A DNA stretch of 64,000 nucleotides. Origin: Piromyces finnis (lineage: Eukaryota; Neocallimastigomycota; Neocallimastigomycetes; Neocallimastigales; Neocallimastigaceae). Location of the stretch: assembly GCA_002104945.1 (NCBI GenBank), contig MCFH01000054.1:248001-312000 (forward strand), written 5' to 3'. A program made the position numbers and the translations under genes. The notes beneath the pieces were generated by a model that worked only from the letters and a program-made list of their open reading frames with translations, did no database searches and was not told the DNA's origin. Below, piece by piece: positions 37,653-49,651 of the stretch (its first letter is position 1; each line of letters begins with the position of its first letter).

Positions 37653-38969
37653 ATGTTTAATCCTGGTCTTAAAGTTAAAGTTAAAAATGAGAGTTATTTT
37701 AAAAATGACAATTCTTCTCATGTGAAAGATCTAATAAATATAAAAAATAAAATTAGAAGTTTTAATAAACCTTATAACACAAGAAAAGAAGAAGATGTAA
37801 TTATCTTACCATATAAAGAAGGTGAGGATAATGAAATTCATCGAAATATTATATTTCAAAATAATTCTTTTAACGACATAAATATCAAAGATATATTTTT
37901 ATTAAGTACAGATTGTTTTACATATCATCAAGAAAAAACAATAAAAGATTATATTCAAAAAATAGAAGTAATTAAAGAATCAAAAAGATCATTAGAATAT
38001 TTTGTTAAAACAAAATCATTGGAAAGAAATTATTTAAAAAGTAATAAGGAGGTTTCAGTTAAATTCGAAACAAATCCTAATTACAATTATTTCATAATTA
38101 TTACTTTAACAAATAATGATGTGTATATTTCCCAACCTCATTCTAATAGAACATTAAAACATTTTTTACAAAAGGGAAAAAAATCATATCTCATTAATTT
38201 ATTTCAAAAAAAACATATAAATACATTCCTATTTTATATCAAAATATTATTTAAAAAGAATACTGATAAATTTAATAAAGACTTAATATATGATTTTGAA
38301 ATGTATAAAATTGATTCTCGTATTATTGATGATATTAATAATAAAGGCACTCATACACATTCTCTTGATGATTTAGAAGAAATTTTGTGTAATATTCTCA
38401 AACAAATGAGAAAAAATCAAAATTTTACTGAGAATGAAAATAACAAAAGTGAGTGTAAATGTTCTTCCTCCTATAAAAGGGATAAAATTAATGAAGCTCT
38501 TTCAATGGAAATTTCTAATCAAATTTCCAGTCCAATTTATGAAAGAGATGATAATACATCAAAAGATAAAAAATATTATGATTCATTAATGAATGATTCT
38601 TGTGATACATCAATAGATAATAGAAATAATATTGTCGATGATGTAAATTTAACAAAAAATAAAAAAAGGAAAATAAATAATCATGGAATACAAGTTGAAA
38701 AATATGAAGAAATTTTATTGTATAATGAAATATTTTATAATATTATAGTATATAAAGACGAAAATAAAAATGTTAATGAAGCTATATTAGTAAACGAGTT
38801 ATTTTCAGAAATTGGATATTATGAGAAATATTCAAACAATAATGATAATATGTTTCTTATAATTGATGGCATTAAAGTTTTATGTTATAATAATATAGAT
38901 GGTTCTATAGATATATTAAATGCTGATATATTAAAAAGAAAAATTAATCAAAAAAAAAAAATAATTTAA
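37653..38969 (+). CDS. Hypothetical protein, intronless, 438 aa
   Basis: A single ORF opens with MFNPGLKVKVK. It is rich in Lys, Asn, Ile and Asp, without signal peptide or membrane helix. Three parts can be seen. The first is a mixed alpha/beta N-terminal region to about residue 225. The second is a hydrophilic, probably disordered middle (about 255-345) with a cysteine pair in ECKCSSS and a basic KNKKRKIN stretch that could act as a nuclear signal. The third is a compact C-terminal segment (about 350-430) with ILLYNEIFYNIIVYKDEN and NELFSEIGYYEKY. That last part loosely resembles the pattern of BRO-N/KilA-type DNA-binding domains, but I would not assign it without a profile search. Good open length in such A/T-rich DNA supports a real gene. 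Confidence 0.65.
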   Translation: MFNPGLKVKVKNESYFKNDNSSHVKDLINIKNKIRSFNKPYNTRKEEDVIILPYKEGEDNEIHRNIIFQNNSFNDINIKDIFLLSTDCFTYHQEKTIKDYIQKIEVIKESKRSLEYFVKTKSLERNYLKSNKEVSVKFETNPNYNYFIIITLTNNDVYISQPHSNRTLKHFLQKGKKSYLINLFQKKHINTFLFYIKILFKKNTDKFNKDLIYDFEMYKIDSRIIDDINNKGTHTHSLDDLEEILCNILKQMRKNQNFTENENNKSECKCSSSYKRDKINEALSMEISNQISSPIYERDDNTSKDKKYYDSLMNDSCDTSIDNRNNIVDDVNLTKNKKRKINNHGIQVEKYEEILLYNEIFYNIIVYKDENKNVNEAILVNELFSEIGYYEKYSNNNDNMFLIIDGIKVLCYNNIDGSIDILNADILKRKINQKKKII

Positions 38970-38990
38970 ATTTCCTAATTCAAATAAATA

Positions 38991-39245
38991 TTATAGTAAT
39001 TTATGTAAAAGAGCAATATCAAATGTTTCATGTTACTACTACTTTAATATTTTTTTGAATTAGTACTACATTTTAACGAAATAAAAAAAAAAAAGTAAAA
39101 TTTATTATTTATAAAGGTATAAATAAGTATACCAATTAATAATTTATAATAAATTTTAAATTTATCATAGTAATTCAAAAAAAAAAAAGGTTATAGTAAT
39201 GTAAAAGAGCAATATCAATTGTTTCATGTTACTACTACTTTAATA
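38991..39245. repeat. Direct repeat of 55-59 nt, 200 nt apart
   Basis: Copy one is 38991-39049 and copy two is 39191-39245. They share TTATAGTAAT, then GTAAAAGAGCAATATCAA and GTTTCATGTTACTACTACTT. They differ by a four-base insertion (TTAT) in copy one and one substitution. Copy one starts 22 nt after the stop codon of the 438-aa gene. Confidence 0.9.
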
Positions 39246-40039
39246 ATTATATCCAAAAAATATATTAAAATATATATTATATTAATATAAAATTCATATA
39301 ATATATAATTTTTAAAAAAAAAGTAAATATAAAACAAATTAAAGTTACAATAAATGAAGGAATAAACTTTGAAAGAGTATTCTTCATTTCATTTTAAGGT
39401 CTATCTATGATTATGACCAGGCCTTAATATCTTTACCGGTAAATTGAGGCTAATAAAACAATCAAAATTAAAAAATTATAATTATAAATATTAAGCCTTT
39501 ACATACATCCAAAAAAAAAAAAAAAAATAACTTTGTTAAATATATATGTATATATGTATATATTTAATTGTTATATTAAAAAACTATTTATATATATATA
39601 TAAAATACATATGATAATTATTCTACGTATTTACTATTCAAAAATATAAAAGCGTTTTTTTTTATTATATTATTTATTTTTTAATATTCTTATTATAAAT
39701 ATTTTTATTTTAATATTAAAAATAAATTTATATTATTATTCAGTTAATATATATATTTTTTTCTATTTTAACAACATTACCGAATACTTTGTTATTAAAA
39801 TATATAACAATTTCTATATATACACACATACACCTATATATATAACGACTTATTCATTATATCAATATATATATGAATAAATATAAATAAATAAATAAAT
39901 AAATAAAAATAACAAATGTTTTTATAATATCAGAAAAAATAAGTTCAAACTTTTAAAATTATTATATTATTTATTTCTAATCTGTATAATTTTCATCATA
40001 TATTTTAGTTTTTTTTTTTTTTTAGTTTTAAGCATGATT

Positions 40040-40087
40040 CTTTAATGACTTTTTAATATAGTTAAATATAATAAAAAGTCATTAAAG
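40040..40087. repeat. Perfect 16-bp hairpin, 16-nt loop
   Basis: Arm CTTTAATGACTTTTTA at 40040-40055 is the exact reverse complement of TAAAAAGTCATTAAAG at 40072-40087. It lies 0.9 kb upstream of the ankyrin gene. There is no coding sequence nearby. Confidence 0.85.
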
Positions 40088-40981
40088 CTATAGATCATAT
40101 AATATTCTTATATAAATACTTTTTCTATAACTAAATATTTAAAATTTTTAGCTGAATAATAAGTATTTAAATATAATTTGTTAGTTATGTAACTACAGTT
40201 TATTTTATAGATATTCAAATATTCTAGTATAATGGATTAATTATAAAATAACAAATTAATAAAGGTATATTGTCCATTCATAAGAAAACTTTAAATAATT
40301 AATTCATTTATAATTAATCCATAAATAAAATAAGTGGAATAATTAAATAATAAATACTATTGTGGCGTATTGCATATTATAATTTGCAATAGTTGAACAC
40401 ATGATATTATCATTTACAATAAAAAAATGAATAATACATATTAATATAATTAATATATGCTATAGTTATTTCTTTATATAATAAAATTTAGGGATAAAAA
40501 ATAAATTAATATTTATTATTATTATAATTATAAAAAATTAAGCCATTCAAATAAAAAACTAGCCAGCCAGAAAACCCTCAATAGTATTATTTTTATCAAC
40601 ACAAAATAATCTTCACCTGGTTAAAAAAATTAAAGCAAGTTATGATTTGAATGATAATTAACAAATTTTAAAAAACTTTGAAAATTTTACATTTTTAACT
40701 ATAGAAATTAATAGAAAAAATGAAGAAGATAATATAGTAAAAACTTGTAAAAAAAAATATATATATATATACCTTTTTTTTTTTTTTTATTAAATTTATA
40801 TATAGATAGATAAAATTGAAGCAATAATACTTTTTGTGGTATTCGTACAAATATTTTATCAATTGAATTGATTTATTTAAGATATTATACATTTATCATA
40901 ATAATTATATATTATTATTACACTTTATTATAAATACATTCATATATATTATTACTTTTAATAAAGTAAGTCAGTATTCAA

Positions 40982-43945
40982 ATGGAAGGGCTACAATATT
41001 TAATAAAAAATAATAGAATTAATGATATTAAATCATACATTACTAGTCATGTTATAAAGAGCAATGAAGTTAAAAATAATACGTTTGATTTATTAATCGA
41101 TACTATTAAAAGTACTTCCTCACTAGGGACGCTTAAAACAGTAATAAATATTTATCAATATTTATACAAAAATTTAAACTATTCCCTTGATAGTGGTGAA
41201 TCACCATTGGCAGTTGCATTATCATTAAATAATTTTACTATTTCTAATTTTTTAATAGAACAAAAAGCAGATATTAATTATTGTAATAGAGCGGGTGATT
41301 CAATATTATTTTATTTATATAAAGAAAATTTATTAGGAAATTCAGCACTAAAGTATATATTGGATCATGATGTAGAAATTAATAAATTTGATAGTAACAA
41401 TAAATGTTTTTTAGCTTATATCCTAGAAAATAACAATCAAAATTTAATTAAAATTTTATTTTCAAAATTTAAAATATATAGTAATGATTTTATTATCAAA
41501 CTAATTAATTTATCAAAGCTAAAAAATCCAATAAGTCATAAAGATTTTCAGTCACTGTTCGACATTGAAAATGTCAATACAAGAAAATTACAAATAACAA
41601 AAGATATATTAGCACGATCATGTACAAGTCAAAGTTTGGATGTTTTAAAATTGCTATTTGAAGATAATAATGTTAATAAAGAATTTTTTGCTAGTATTAG
41701 TAATAAGGAATTGATTTGCAATCTCTATTTAAACAATAAAAAAGATATATTGAAGTTTTTAGTGGAAAAAGGTGCCAAATTAAATGAAAGTTACTACAAT
41801 ACTCTTTTTTTACATATAATTAATAGTAACGATATAGATATGGCAGAGTATATTATCAGTAAAGGAGCTTTTGTCAATGTAAAAGCGGATTACCCTAATT
41901 TAATAATCTGGAAGGCCTATCAATTACAACATAATGAAATGGCAAAGCTTATCATAAGACATGGTGCCGATTTGAATATACCGGATACGGACTATGAAGA
42001 AATATTAGAAGTGGCAAACTCCGATGAAAATATATTACCATATTTAAAAAAGTATCATAATGTAAAGAATTACAATAATTCTACACTTTTATATGCTTGT
42101 AAAAATGGAAACACTAAAATTGTAAAGCATCTACTTCAAACTAATGTCCATTTTAATGAAATCGATGAAGATATTCATAATACTTTTGATTATGTGGAAG
42201 AATCTGCTCTTATTTATGCCTGTAAAATTGGTAATGATGAGATAGTTCAACTTTTAGTAGATAAAGGTGCAAATGTCAACTATAAATATTCTGGTACATA
42301 TACCCCATTAGTACAGGCATGCATTCAAGGATATGATAAAATTGCAAAAATTTTATTAGAAAATGGTGCTACCATTGAACCAGAAATAGTCAGACATTCT
42401 TTGACCGACAAAAAAGGTGATGCTAAAAGTACTTTAATGTATGCTTGTGAAAATGGTAATAAAAAAATAGTTGAATATTTGATTCAATATGGTGCTAATG
42501 TTAATGAGAAGAATCTAGCAGGCGAGACACCATTGATGTGTCTCTGTAAAAATAGGCATCAACATCTCATAGAATACTTTATTGAAAATAATGCTAATAT
42601 TAATGATAAAGATAATTATGGGAATACTGCATTAATGTATGCCTGTCAAGAAGGCATGCTAGATATAGTCAAATTATTAATAGATTATCATGTTAAGATT
42701 AATGATCAAAATGTTAATGGAGAGACTGCATTAATTATCGCCATCGTAAATGGAGCAACTGCCGTTGCTAAACTTTTACTTCAATATCATGCAGACCCAA
42801 ATATTATCGATAATTCCAGGAAATCTCCTCTAATGTATGCATTAAAATGTAATCAAAAGGAAATTGTCAGTGAATTACTTTTACATCCTGAAATTTTAAG
42901 GGAGGACATTATAAATAATACCACAGTTAAACATAAAACACTTCTCATGTATTCATGTAAATATAATGATAAATCTTTGGTTGAACAGTTAATTAATCAT
43001 CAAGCTAACTTGACAATTAAAAATAGCAAAGGCGAAACCGCCATGATCTATGCTTGTAAATATGGACATAATGATATCGTAGAATATTTAATTAGTCAAG
43101 GAGGATGCGTTGATGATACCAGTGAAAATGGTGATTCTTGTTTAATTTTTGCTTGTCAACATGGATATAAGTATGTGGCTAAACATTTAATAAAAAATAA
43201 TTGTCAAGTGAATACCAGAGGTTTTAAGGGTAAAACAGCGTTAATGTATGCCTGTGAGAATGGTAAAATGGATCTTGTAGAACTCCTAGTTTTAAATAAT
43301 GTGAATATTAATAAGAGAGATATGAAAGGAAAAACGGCACTCATGTATGCGGCTGAATATAACCAAATTAAAATTGTAGAGTATTTAGTGGAGCATCAAG
43401 CGGATATTGGTCGTAGGGATGAATTGGGCAATACTGCATTAATGTATGCTTGTCAAGGTGAATATAAAGAAGTTATTAAATGCTTAGTGAAGCATGACTC
43501 CAATGTTGATCAAAATGGCGGCAGAGATCTTATGATATTAATATGTAGTAAGGAAAAGAGTAAGATTGAATCGGATGATAAAGATGTCATTAAATTATTA
43601 ATTAAAAAAGGTGTAGATGTTAATGCTAAAGATATTCATGACACCACCATACTAATGCTTGCCTGTGGAGCGTATGGTCTTGAAACTATCGAATACCTTG
43701 TAGAAAATGGTGCTAATATTAATGCTAAAAATGATAATGGAGATACGGCTTTAAAAATGGCGATTAAGTACAAAAATGATAAAGTTATTGATTTTTTAAA
43801 AGAAAAAATAAAATATAGCAATGGAGGAAATAAAACAAAGGAAATTAATTCTTCGAACAATCATCATAATAAAACAAAGATAAATTATGATAAGAATAAA
43901 AAGAAGAATAAAAGACAATCCAAAAACTTTTATTTAGATTATTAA
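40982..43945 (+). CDS. Ankyrin-repeat protein, intronless, 987 aa
   Basis: A single ORF opens MEGLQYLIKNNRIND. The first 370 residues are degenerate ankyrin repeats. From about residue 365 to 935 the repeats become regular at a period of about 33 residues, with the hallmark LMYACENGNKKIVEYLI and the loop GANVNEKN or NNANINDKD; I count roughly 16 clear units and more degenerate ones before them. The tail after about 945 is Lys/Asn-rich (KNKKKNKRQSKNF), basic and probably disordered. There is no other domain, signal peptide or membrane segment, so the protein is likely a cytosolic or nuclear protein-binding scaffold. The tyrosine-cysteine style LMYAC units resemble the large ankyrin families that have multiplied in gut fungi and amoebae. 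The partner is unknown. Confidence 0.92.
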   Translation: MEGLQYLIKNNRINDIKSYITSHVIKSNEVKNNTFDLLIDTIKSTSSLGTLKTVINIYQYLYKNLNYSLDSGESPLAVALSLNNFTISNFLIEQKADINYCNRAGDSILFYLYKENLLGNSALKYILDHDVEINKFDSNNKCFLAYILENNNQNLIKILFSKFKIYSNDFIIKLINLSKLKNPISHKDFQSLFDIENVNTRKLQITKDILARSCTSQSLDVLKLLFEDNNVNKEFFASISNKELICNLYLNNKKDILKFLVEKGAKLNESYYNTLFLHIINSNDIDMAEYIISKGAFVNVKADYPNLIIWKAYQLQHNEMAKLIIRHGADLNIPDTDYEEILEVANSDENILPYLKKYHNVKNYNNSTLLYACKNGNTKIVKHLLQTNVHFNEIDEDIHNTFDYVEESALIYACKIGNDEIVQLLVDKGANVNYKYSGTYTPLVQACIQGYDKIAKILLENGATIEPEIVRHSLTDKKGDAKSTLMYACENGNKKIVEYLIQYGANVNEKNLAGETPLMCLCKNRHQHLIEYFIENNANINDKDNYGNTALMYACQEGMLDIVKLLIDYHVKINDQNVNGETALIIAIVNGATAVAKLLLQYHADPNIIDNSRKSPLMYALKCNQKEIVSELLLHPEILREDIINNTTVKHKTLLMYSCKYNDKSLVEQLINHQANLTIKNSKGETAMIYACKYGHNDIVEYLISQGGCVDDTSENGDSCLIFACQHGYKYVAKHLIKNNCQVNTRGFKGKTALMYACENGKMDLVELLVLNNVNINKRDMKGKTALMYAAEYNQIKIVEYLVEHQADIGRRDELGNTALMYACQGEYKEVIKCLVKHDSNVDQNGGRDLMILICSKEKSKIESDDKDVIKLLIKKGVDVNAKDIHDTTILMLACGAYGLETIEYLVENGANINAKNDNGDTALKMAIKYKNDKVIDFLKEKIKYSNGGNKTKEINSSNNHHNKTKINYDKNKKKNKRQSKNFYLDY

Positions 43946-44377
43946 ACCAAGATACATTTCAAAAAAAAAAAAAAAAAGAAATTTATAAAGAGAAGTATTT
44001 ACTATTAGTTATAGTTTGTATTTTTGTACTATTAAATCTAATTATTGTTGATCAACTTTTTTTTTAAACATTTAACACAATTACGTTTATACTTTATAAT
44101 TTAAAACTATTCTATTTTTTTTTTATACTTTTAGAAGATTTATTATATTACTATATACACCAAACTTTGAGTTTTTATTTTTATTATTATTTTTAATTAA
44201 AACATTATTTATATATTTATTATTTATTTAATCATTTATTTATTTATTTATTCGTCTTTTTTTTTTTTTTTTTTTTTTTAGAGTTTATTTGTTTAGATAG
44301 AAAAAAAAAATTTTTTTTATTGCTTTTAACGTAATCATCACAATGAATAACTTAGATATTTCTATTTATATATATTA

Positions 44378-44412
<35 letters not shown>

Positions 44413-44773
44413 TTAGTTATTTTTATTTATATAATCATAAAAATTTAATAAAAGAAACTGGAAAAAGAAAATAAATTAATAAATAAATATAAAAAAAAAA
44501 AAGAAATAAAAACTAAATAATGATATTATTGAAATTTAATTTCTTTCTTTCTTTCATTGATTATATACATTTTTGTAATATAATAGTTTTATAAAAATCA
44601 GATAAATATATATATATATATATTATATATATAATAAATTAATTGTGTTTATATATTATTAACAAGATATTAAAAAAAAAAAAAAAAAGTTCAATTCTTT
44701 TGAAATTTATAATAAATAAATATATTTATATTCTATTATATTTTACAATTTGATTATATATTCATAAAATACT
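43946..44773. other. Convergent intergenic region
   Basis: 3' flanks of the ankyrin and dipeptidyl peptidase genes. It contains an ATT microsatellite at about 44382-44414, T runs near 44258-44279, and a TA repeat near 44608-44636. No gene is seen. Confidence 0.6.
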
Positions 44774-47700
44774 TTAATTCTTTTTTTCTTTAAATAGATG
44801 TTCATGCAAGAATTCTGTTAATAAATTCATTAATTGTGAATAAGCATTTCCAAATACCATTGAATGATCATTATCCGTATAGAATTGAACGGTATAATTG
44901 TTAACTCCCTTTAAAGTTAATTTTGAAACTAATAAGGCGGAATTTTGAAAATGTACTATAAAAATCAAAATAAAAGTTATTTTAAGTAAAAGAAATAATT
45001 ATTTTTTTAGTAGTTTACAATAAAAAAAAAAAAAAAATTCTCCTTACCATTATCTAGTTAGATCAAATCAAAGGTTGTAATTGATAAATTTGAAATGATA
45101 TTAATAACATTATTTATTAAATTTAGAAATTTCATTTTTATTGTTATCAGATATATTAATTATAATAATAAAAATATATAAACATATATATTTATTTTTA
45201 CCATCTCCAGTTCCATGAACCAATAAGAAATCTACATTTTTAAATCCTTCAACATTATTAATAGCACTTTGTTTATATCCTTCGATATTGTCTTTTAAAG
45301 TTTTCATGTATCTCTCAGTGTATAATGTATCTATAAAAACAGTATGTTAATTTAACTACTTTATTAGTTACAATAAATAATATTAATAAAAATGGCATTT
45401 TATTATATTACCATAAAATTTCCAATCAATAACTGGTGCAACAGCCATTGCAACTTTAAAAACACCAGAGTTGGCTTCAACTACCTTTGAAGTTAAATAA
45501 CCACCATAGGACTATAAAAGAAAATAGATTGTTAAAAGAAAAAAAGTTACATATATTATATATATATTAGTAAAAATATTTATATCTTTCCTTTTTTTTT
45601 TTTTTTTTTTTAAAATTTAAATAAATTTTATTTTTAATATAAATAATTACCCATCCCCAAATTGCAAATTTATCCTCATCAACATATGGTAATTTTTGAA
45701 GATATCTTAATTAAAATGATAATAAAATAATATGATATTAATTTTATAAACTATTAATAATTTATTTAATTTATTTATTTTTACTTACTGTGCAGCTTTA
45801 ATTTGGTCCTCAGCTTCTAGTTTTCCTAATTGCTTAGCAACGCTAACTCTAAACTTTCTACCTTTCAATGCAGTACCTCTACCATCAACAATGACCACAA
45901 TCATAGGATGTTCTGGATCTGAAGCAAGTACCGAATCAAAATCAAATTGATAATTATATGTAGCCATTTGGGAATTTGGACCACCATAACTATATTATTA
46001 TATATATTATGATGAAAATAAATAAATAAATATATTTAATATTATTGAGATAAAAACTAACTTTTTAAGCAATTTTTTTAAATAAAAAACTTTACTTACG
46101 GATGGAATAAAACTGGATATTTTTTAGGTGAATTTTCATCAAAATCAGGTGGATAAATAGCAAGTGCATTAACCGCTGTTTTTTTTGTTTTTTTTTTTTT
46201 TTAAAAAAAAAAAAAATTTAAAATGATTTTTTGTATTAAATATTAATAATTAATGTCTCTCTCTCTCTTTTTTTTTAAAAAGAAATATTAAAACAATTAA
46301 ATTTATTAGACTTACTATAATCATTTATTGGGATTTCAAATCTATGGAATTTTGGAATATCATAATTTGATAATGCTTTTTCTAATAATTCATTATTGGA
46401 TAAATCAATATGAAAATCATCATAAGCTATTTTATATATAAATTTAATTTTTTCTTTTAGTTTGATAGAAATAGAAATCCAATAATTCTATTTTATTTTC
46501 ATAATAATTATACTTTAATTCTTTATCAAAACTTACAATCTTGAGTTGATAAGATTTTTTGATATGGAATATTTGGACCATCATAATTCAAAAGATAAAA
46601 ATTGAAACCTGGTGAAAAGGAGGCACTAAATACACCAGTTTCAGATAAGTTTTCGCCAAATGAGTTAATTATTTCCTTTTGTTCTTCTATTTCTGAAACT
46701 GGAGGTGTCATCTTTATATTTCTTTGACCATTTAAATTTACTCTATATAATAACGTAATTATAATTAATAATAATAATTTATTGTTATTAATATATATAT
46801 ATTTATTGATATTTTCGAACGTTTAACAATTTTATAGCAAATAATATTTAAATTTATAATTTTACTTGTAAAGATGCTTTTGCATTGATCCTTCTTCGGT
46901 ACTAATATAATAACTATAAATTAAGATATAATAATACATAATGATTTAATAATTTTAATAAAAATTTTGATAAATAATCATTACTATTACTATTAAGTAT
47001 GCCTTACATTATTTTATTATTTTTATCAATTCCAGATATACTATCTACTTCCCATTCTCCAGATGTTAAAAACATGGATTTTTCATCATATATGTCAGGA
47101 TAATAATTAATATGTTCATAGCCATTTTTGTCTTCCATAATTTCAATATATCCATTTGGTGGAACAAAATATATTGATTCGGTCTTATAAATTATACAAT
47201 TATAATAGTAAATAAAAATATTCATTTAATTATATAGATAATATTAGTAAAAATAATAAGAATAATAGTATTAATAATAGATTAGTTATCATAATCAATA
47301 TATAATTACTCTAGTTAACCATCCATCATCATCATGATCATCTTCCTTTAAGAAAGTTGCAATAAAAGTTCCTTTTTCTTTTGTAATATCACTTTCTGTT
47401 TCAATTTCATGAGGTATATTTACTGAAAAAAGTCTAGCAGTATCTTGAACACGATTTGACGTACGAATTAAAAGATTTTTACTATCTTCTGTTGCCCATA
47501 ATACTTGTAAAATAACTAGATTATCCGGTTGGAATTCATAATCTTTTTCATAAACTACTTTTTTTAAATTATTTTTTTTACGAGTTTCTTTAGTGGTATC
47601 ATATATATATACATTTACATCTGGGTTTGGAAAACCGGGCTATATTTTAAAAATTTATAGATTTATAGATATTTAATATGTATATGTCATTGTTTATGAT

Positions 47701-49651
47701 ATTAACACAAAATAATATTACAGCAATACCTTTGGATATTTTATTGATTTCCAAGCATTATATGAAATTCCGTCAAGATTATTATCAAGATAAACAGGTA
47801 TTTCATATTCAGGAACATTAGTATCATTAAATTTAATAAAACCAAGATATTTTCCATCTGGTGACCACCTATATTTATAATAATAATAATAATAATAAAA
47901 ACATTTATATTAATGAAAAATGTAATTAAATTATATAGTTTTATTAATATTATTAAAATTATAAAGATTATATTACCAAAAGGCTTTACTTGACATTAAT
48001 ACTTCCTCTATTTTTCACAATTAATTAAAATTTATAAATTTATTAATTTATTATTTAATTTAATTATACTTAAATTATTACTTAAAAACTATCTTTAATG
48101 ATTCTTTAATTTTTTCTTAAAATATTAATACTATTTTTTGTTTGTTAATTTTACCTTCATAAACCCAATCAGAAATACCATTAAAAATATTTTTAGATCC
48201 ATCATTTGTAATTTGAACAGATTTTCCAGTTTTTAAATTCAAATAATACATATTATTATTTTTAACATAGGCCTTTCATACAAATAAATTGATTTTATTT
48301 TTTTAAAAAAAAAAGTAATGTATTAGCATTAATTTAGAGATAAAAAAAAATTAAAAATATATTTATATTATTATTGTTGTTGTTATAATACAAACAATTT
48401 TATCACTAGAAGGACTAAATTCAATATTGCTAATATTATTAAGTTCGTTTTTAAAATCTAAATATTTTTTTGCTTTACAATCAAAGACAACATAATTTTG
48501 AATTTTAGAATGACGAAATACCTAAAATAATAAAAGAAAAGAAAATAATAGGGAATAAAATTTTTATATTAACATACTATTGTAATTTAAAAATATTTAT
48601 TTGTAAAACTTACTGTTTTTGAGAATGTAGGAATAATTAAATAGTGTGTATCTTTGGATAATTCAAAACCAAGATTTATTTTATTATTTCCCTTAATATA
48701 TTAATATTTATGATATAAAATTATTAATGAAAAAAAATTTTTTTTATATGTATATTGATATTAATTTGTTGCAATATATATATATATTATTATTATTGAA
48801 ATTTACTTTCATCAAATCCTGCATTGATGCTACAATTTTTACTTCTTTTGATATTATATTAAAAAGTTCTATATCTCCTTTTTGACTAACTTGAATTACT
48901 GTACCATCTTCACCTATAATATTTGAATTTTTTTAAAAGATATATATATTTGATATTAATTTTTTCTTTTTAATTGATTTTTTAAATTCCATTTCAGCAC
49001 TTTTTTTTTAAAAAAATATTTTTTAGAATATTTATATATGCTTATAAAATAAACATTTACCTGAATCAAACCAATATACTGGATTTTTTGAGGGACGAAG
49101 TTTAAATACATCCTTCATTTCAATTCTTTGTTTTCCTGATAAAATTGGTCCTGGCGTTTTTCCTTTATCTAAAAATACTTTTTTTTTTTAAAAAAAAATG
49201 AATTATAAAATATGAATTTTCATTAACTTTTTATTCATCTTAAATAATTGGCTCTTTTTTTTATTTTATTTTTAAAATAAAGCATTTTATTAAATAGTTA
49301 TAATATTTACAACCAATTACTATTATCGTAAATATGGATAGTAAACCAGTGAGTGCATATATTTTAATTTTATTTCCTGTTTTCTTGAAAGGTGGTTGCA
49401 TTACATATCCAGCTCCATTTTCCTTCAATAAGTAATATGTATGTATATTATAAGTGAAATTATTGAAAAGAAAGAAAGGTGGAATTATATATATTAATAT
49501 TTATAATAAATTTTACTTCGTCTTCCTCTTCTTCATCTGTGTTATTTATAAATAACTCAGTATCATCATCCATTCGGATAATAGTCTCATTTTCAGCATC
49601 ATTATTCTCTAAAAAATCATTTATACTTTCTGTAATATTATCTTCATTCAT
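44774..49651 (-). CDS. DPP4-family dipeptidyl aminopeptidase (Dap2/Ste13-like), type II membrane protein, 21 exons, 857 aa
   Basis: Exons, complement: 44774-44955, 45048-45053, 45202-45330, 45412-45511, 45651-45705, 45789-45989, 46100-46175, 46316-46426, 46537-46742, 46866-46913, 47008-47183, 47310-47639, 47730-47868, 47977-48007, 48155-48272, 48396-48521, 48614-48691, 48807-48913, 49061-49168, 49311-49422, 49517-49651. Phases agree; exon 3 could use an acceptor 9 nt upstream. An acidic cytosolic tail precedes one helix (about 66-83). The beta-propeller carries SDWVYEEEV, whose paired Glu bind the substrate amino terminus, and [12 protein letters not shown]. The hydrolase domain has HPYGGPNSQ, catalytic Ser720 in GWSYGGY, Asp795 in HGTGDDNVHFQ and His828 in DNDHS. 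It should cleave X-Pro or X-Ala dipeptides in Golgi or vacuole; which of the two yeast paralogues it matches is unclear. A 6-nt exon encodes part of DDNVH. Confidence 0.93.

Larger units (their letters stand above)
38970..40981. other. Intergenic region with repeats
   Basis: 2.0 kb of A/T DNA with a duplicated 55-59 nt segment (38991-39245) and a 16-bp perfect hairpin (40040-40087), both listed separately. No exon is seen. Confidence 0.55.
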
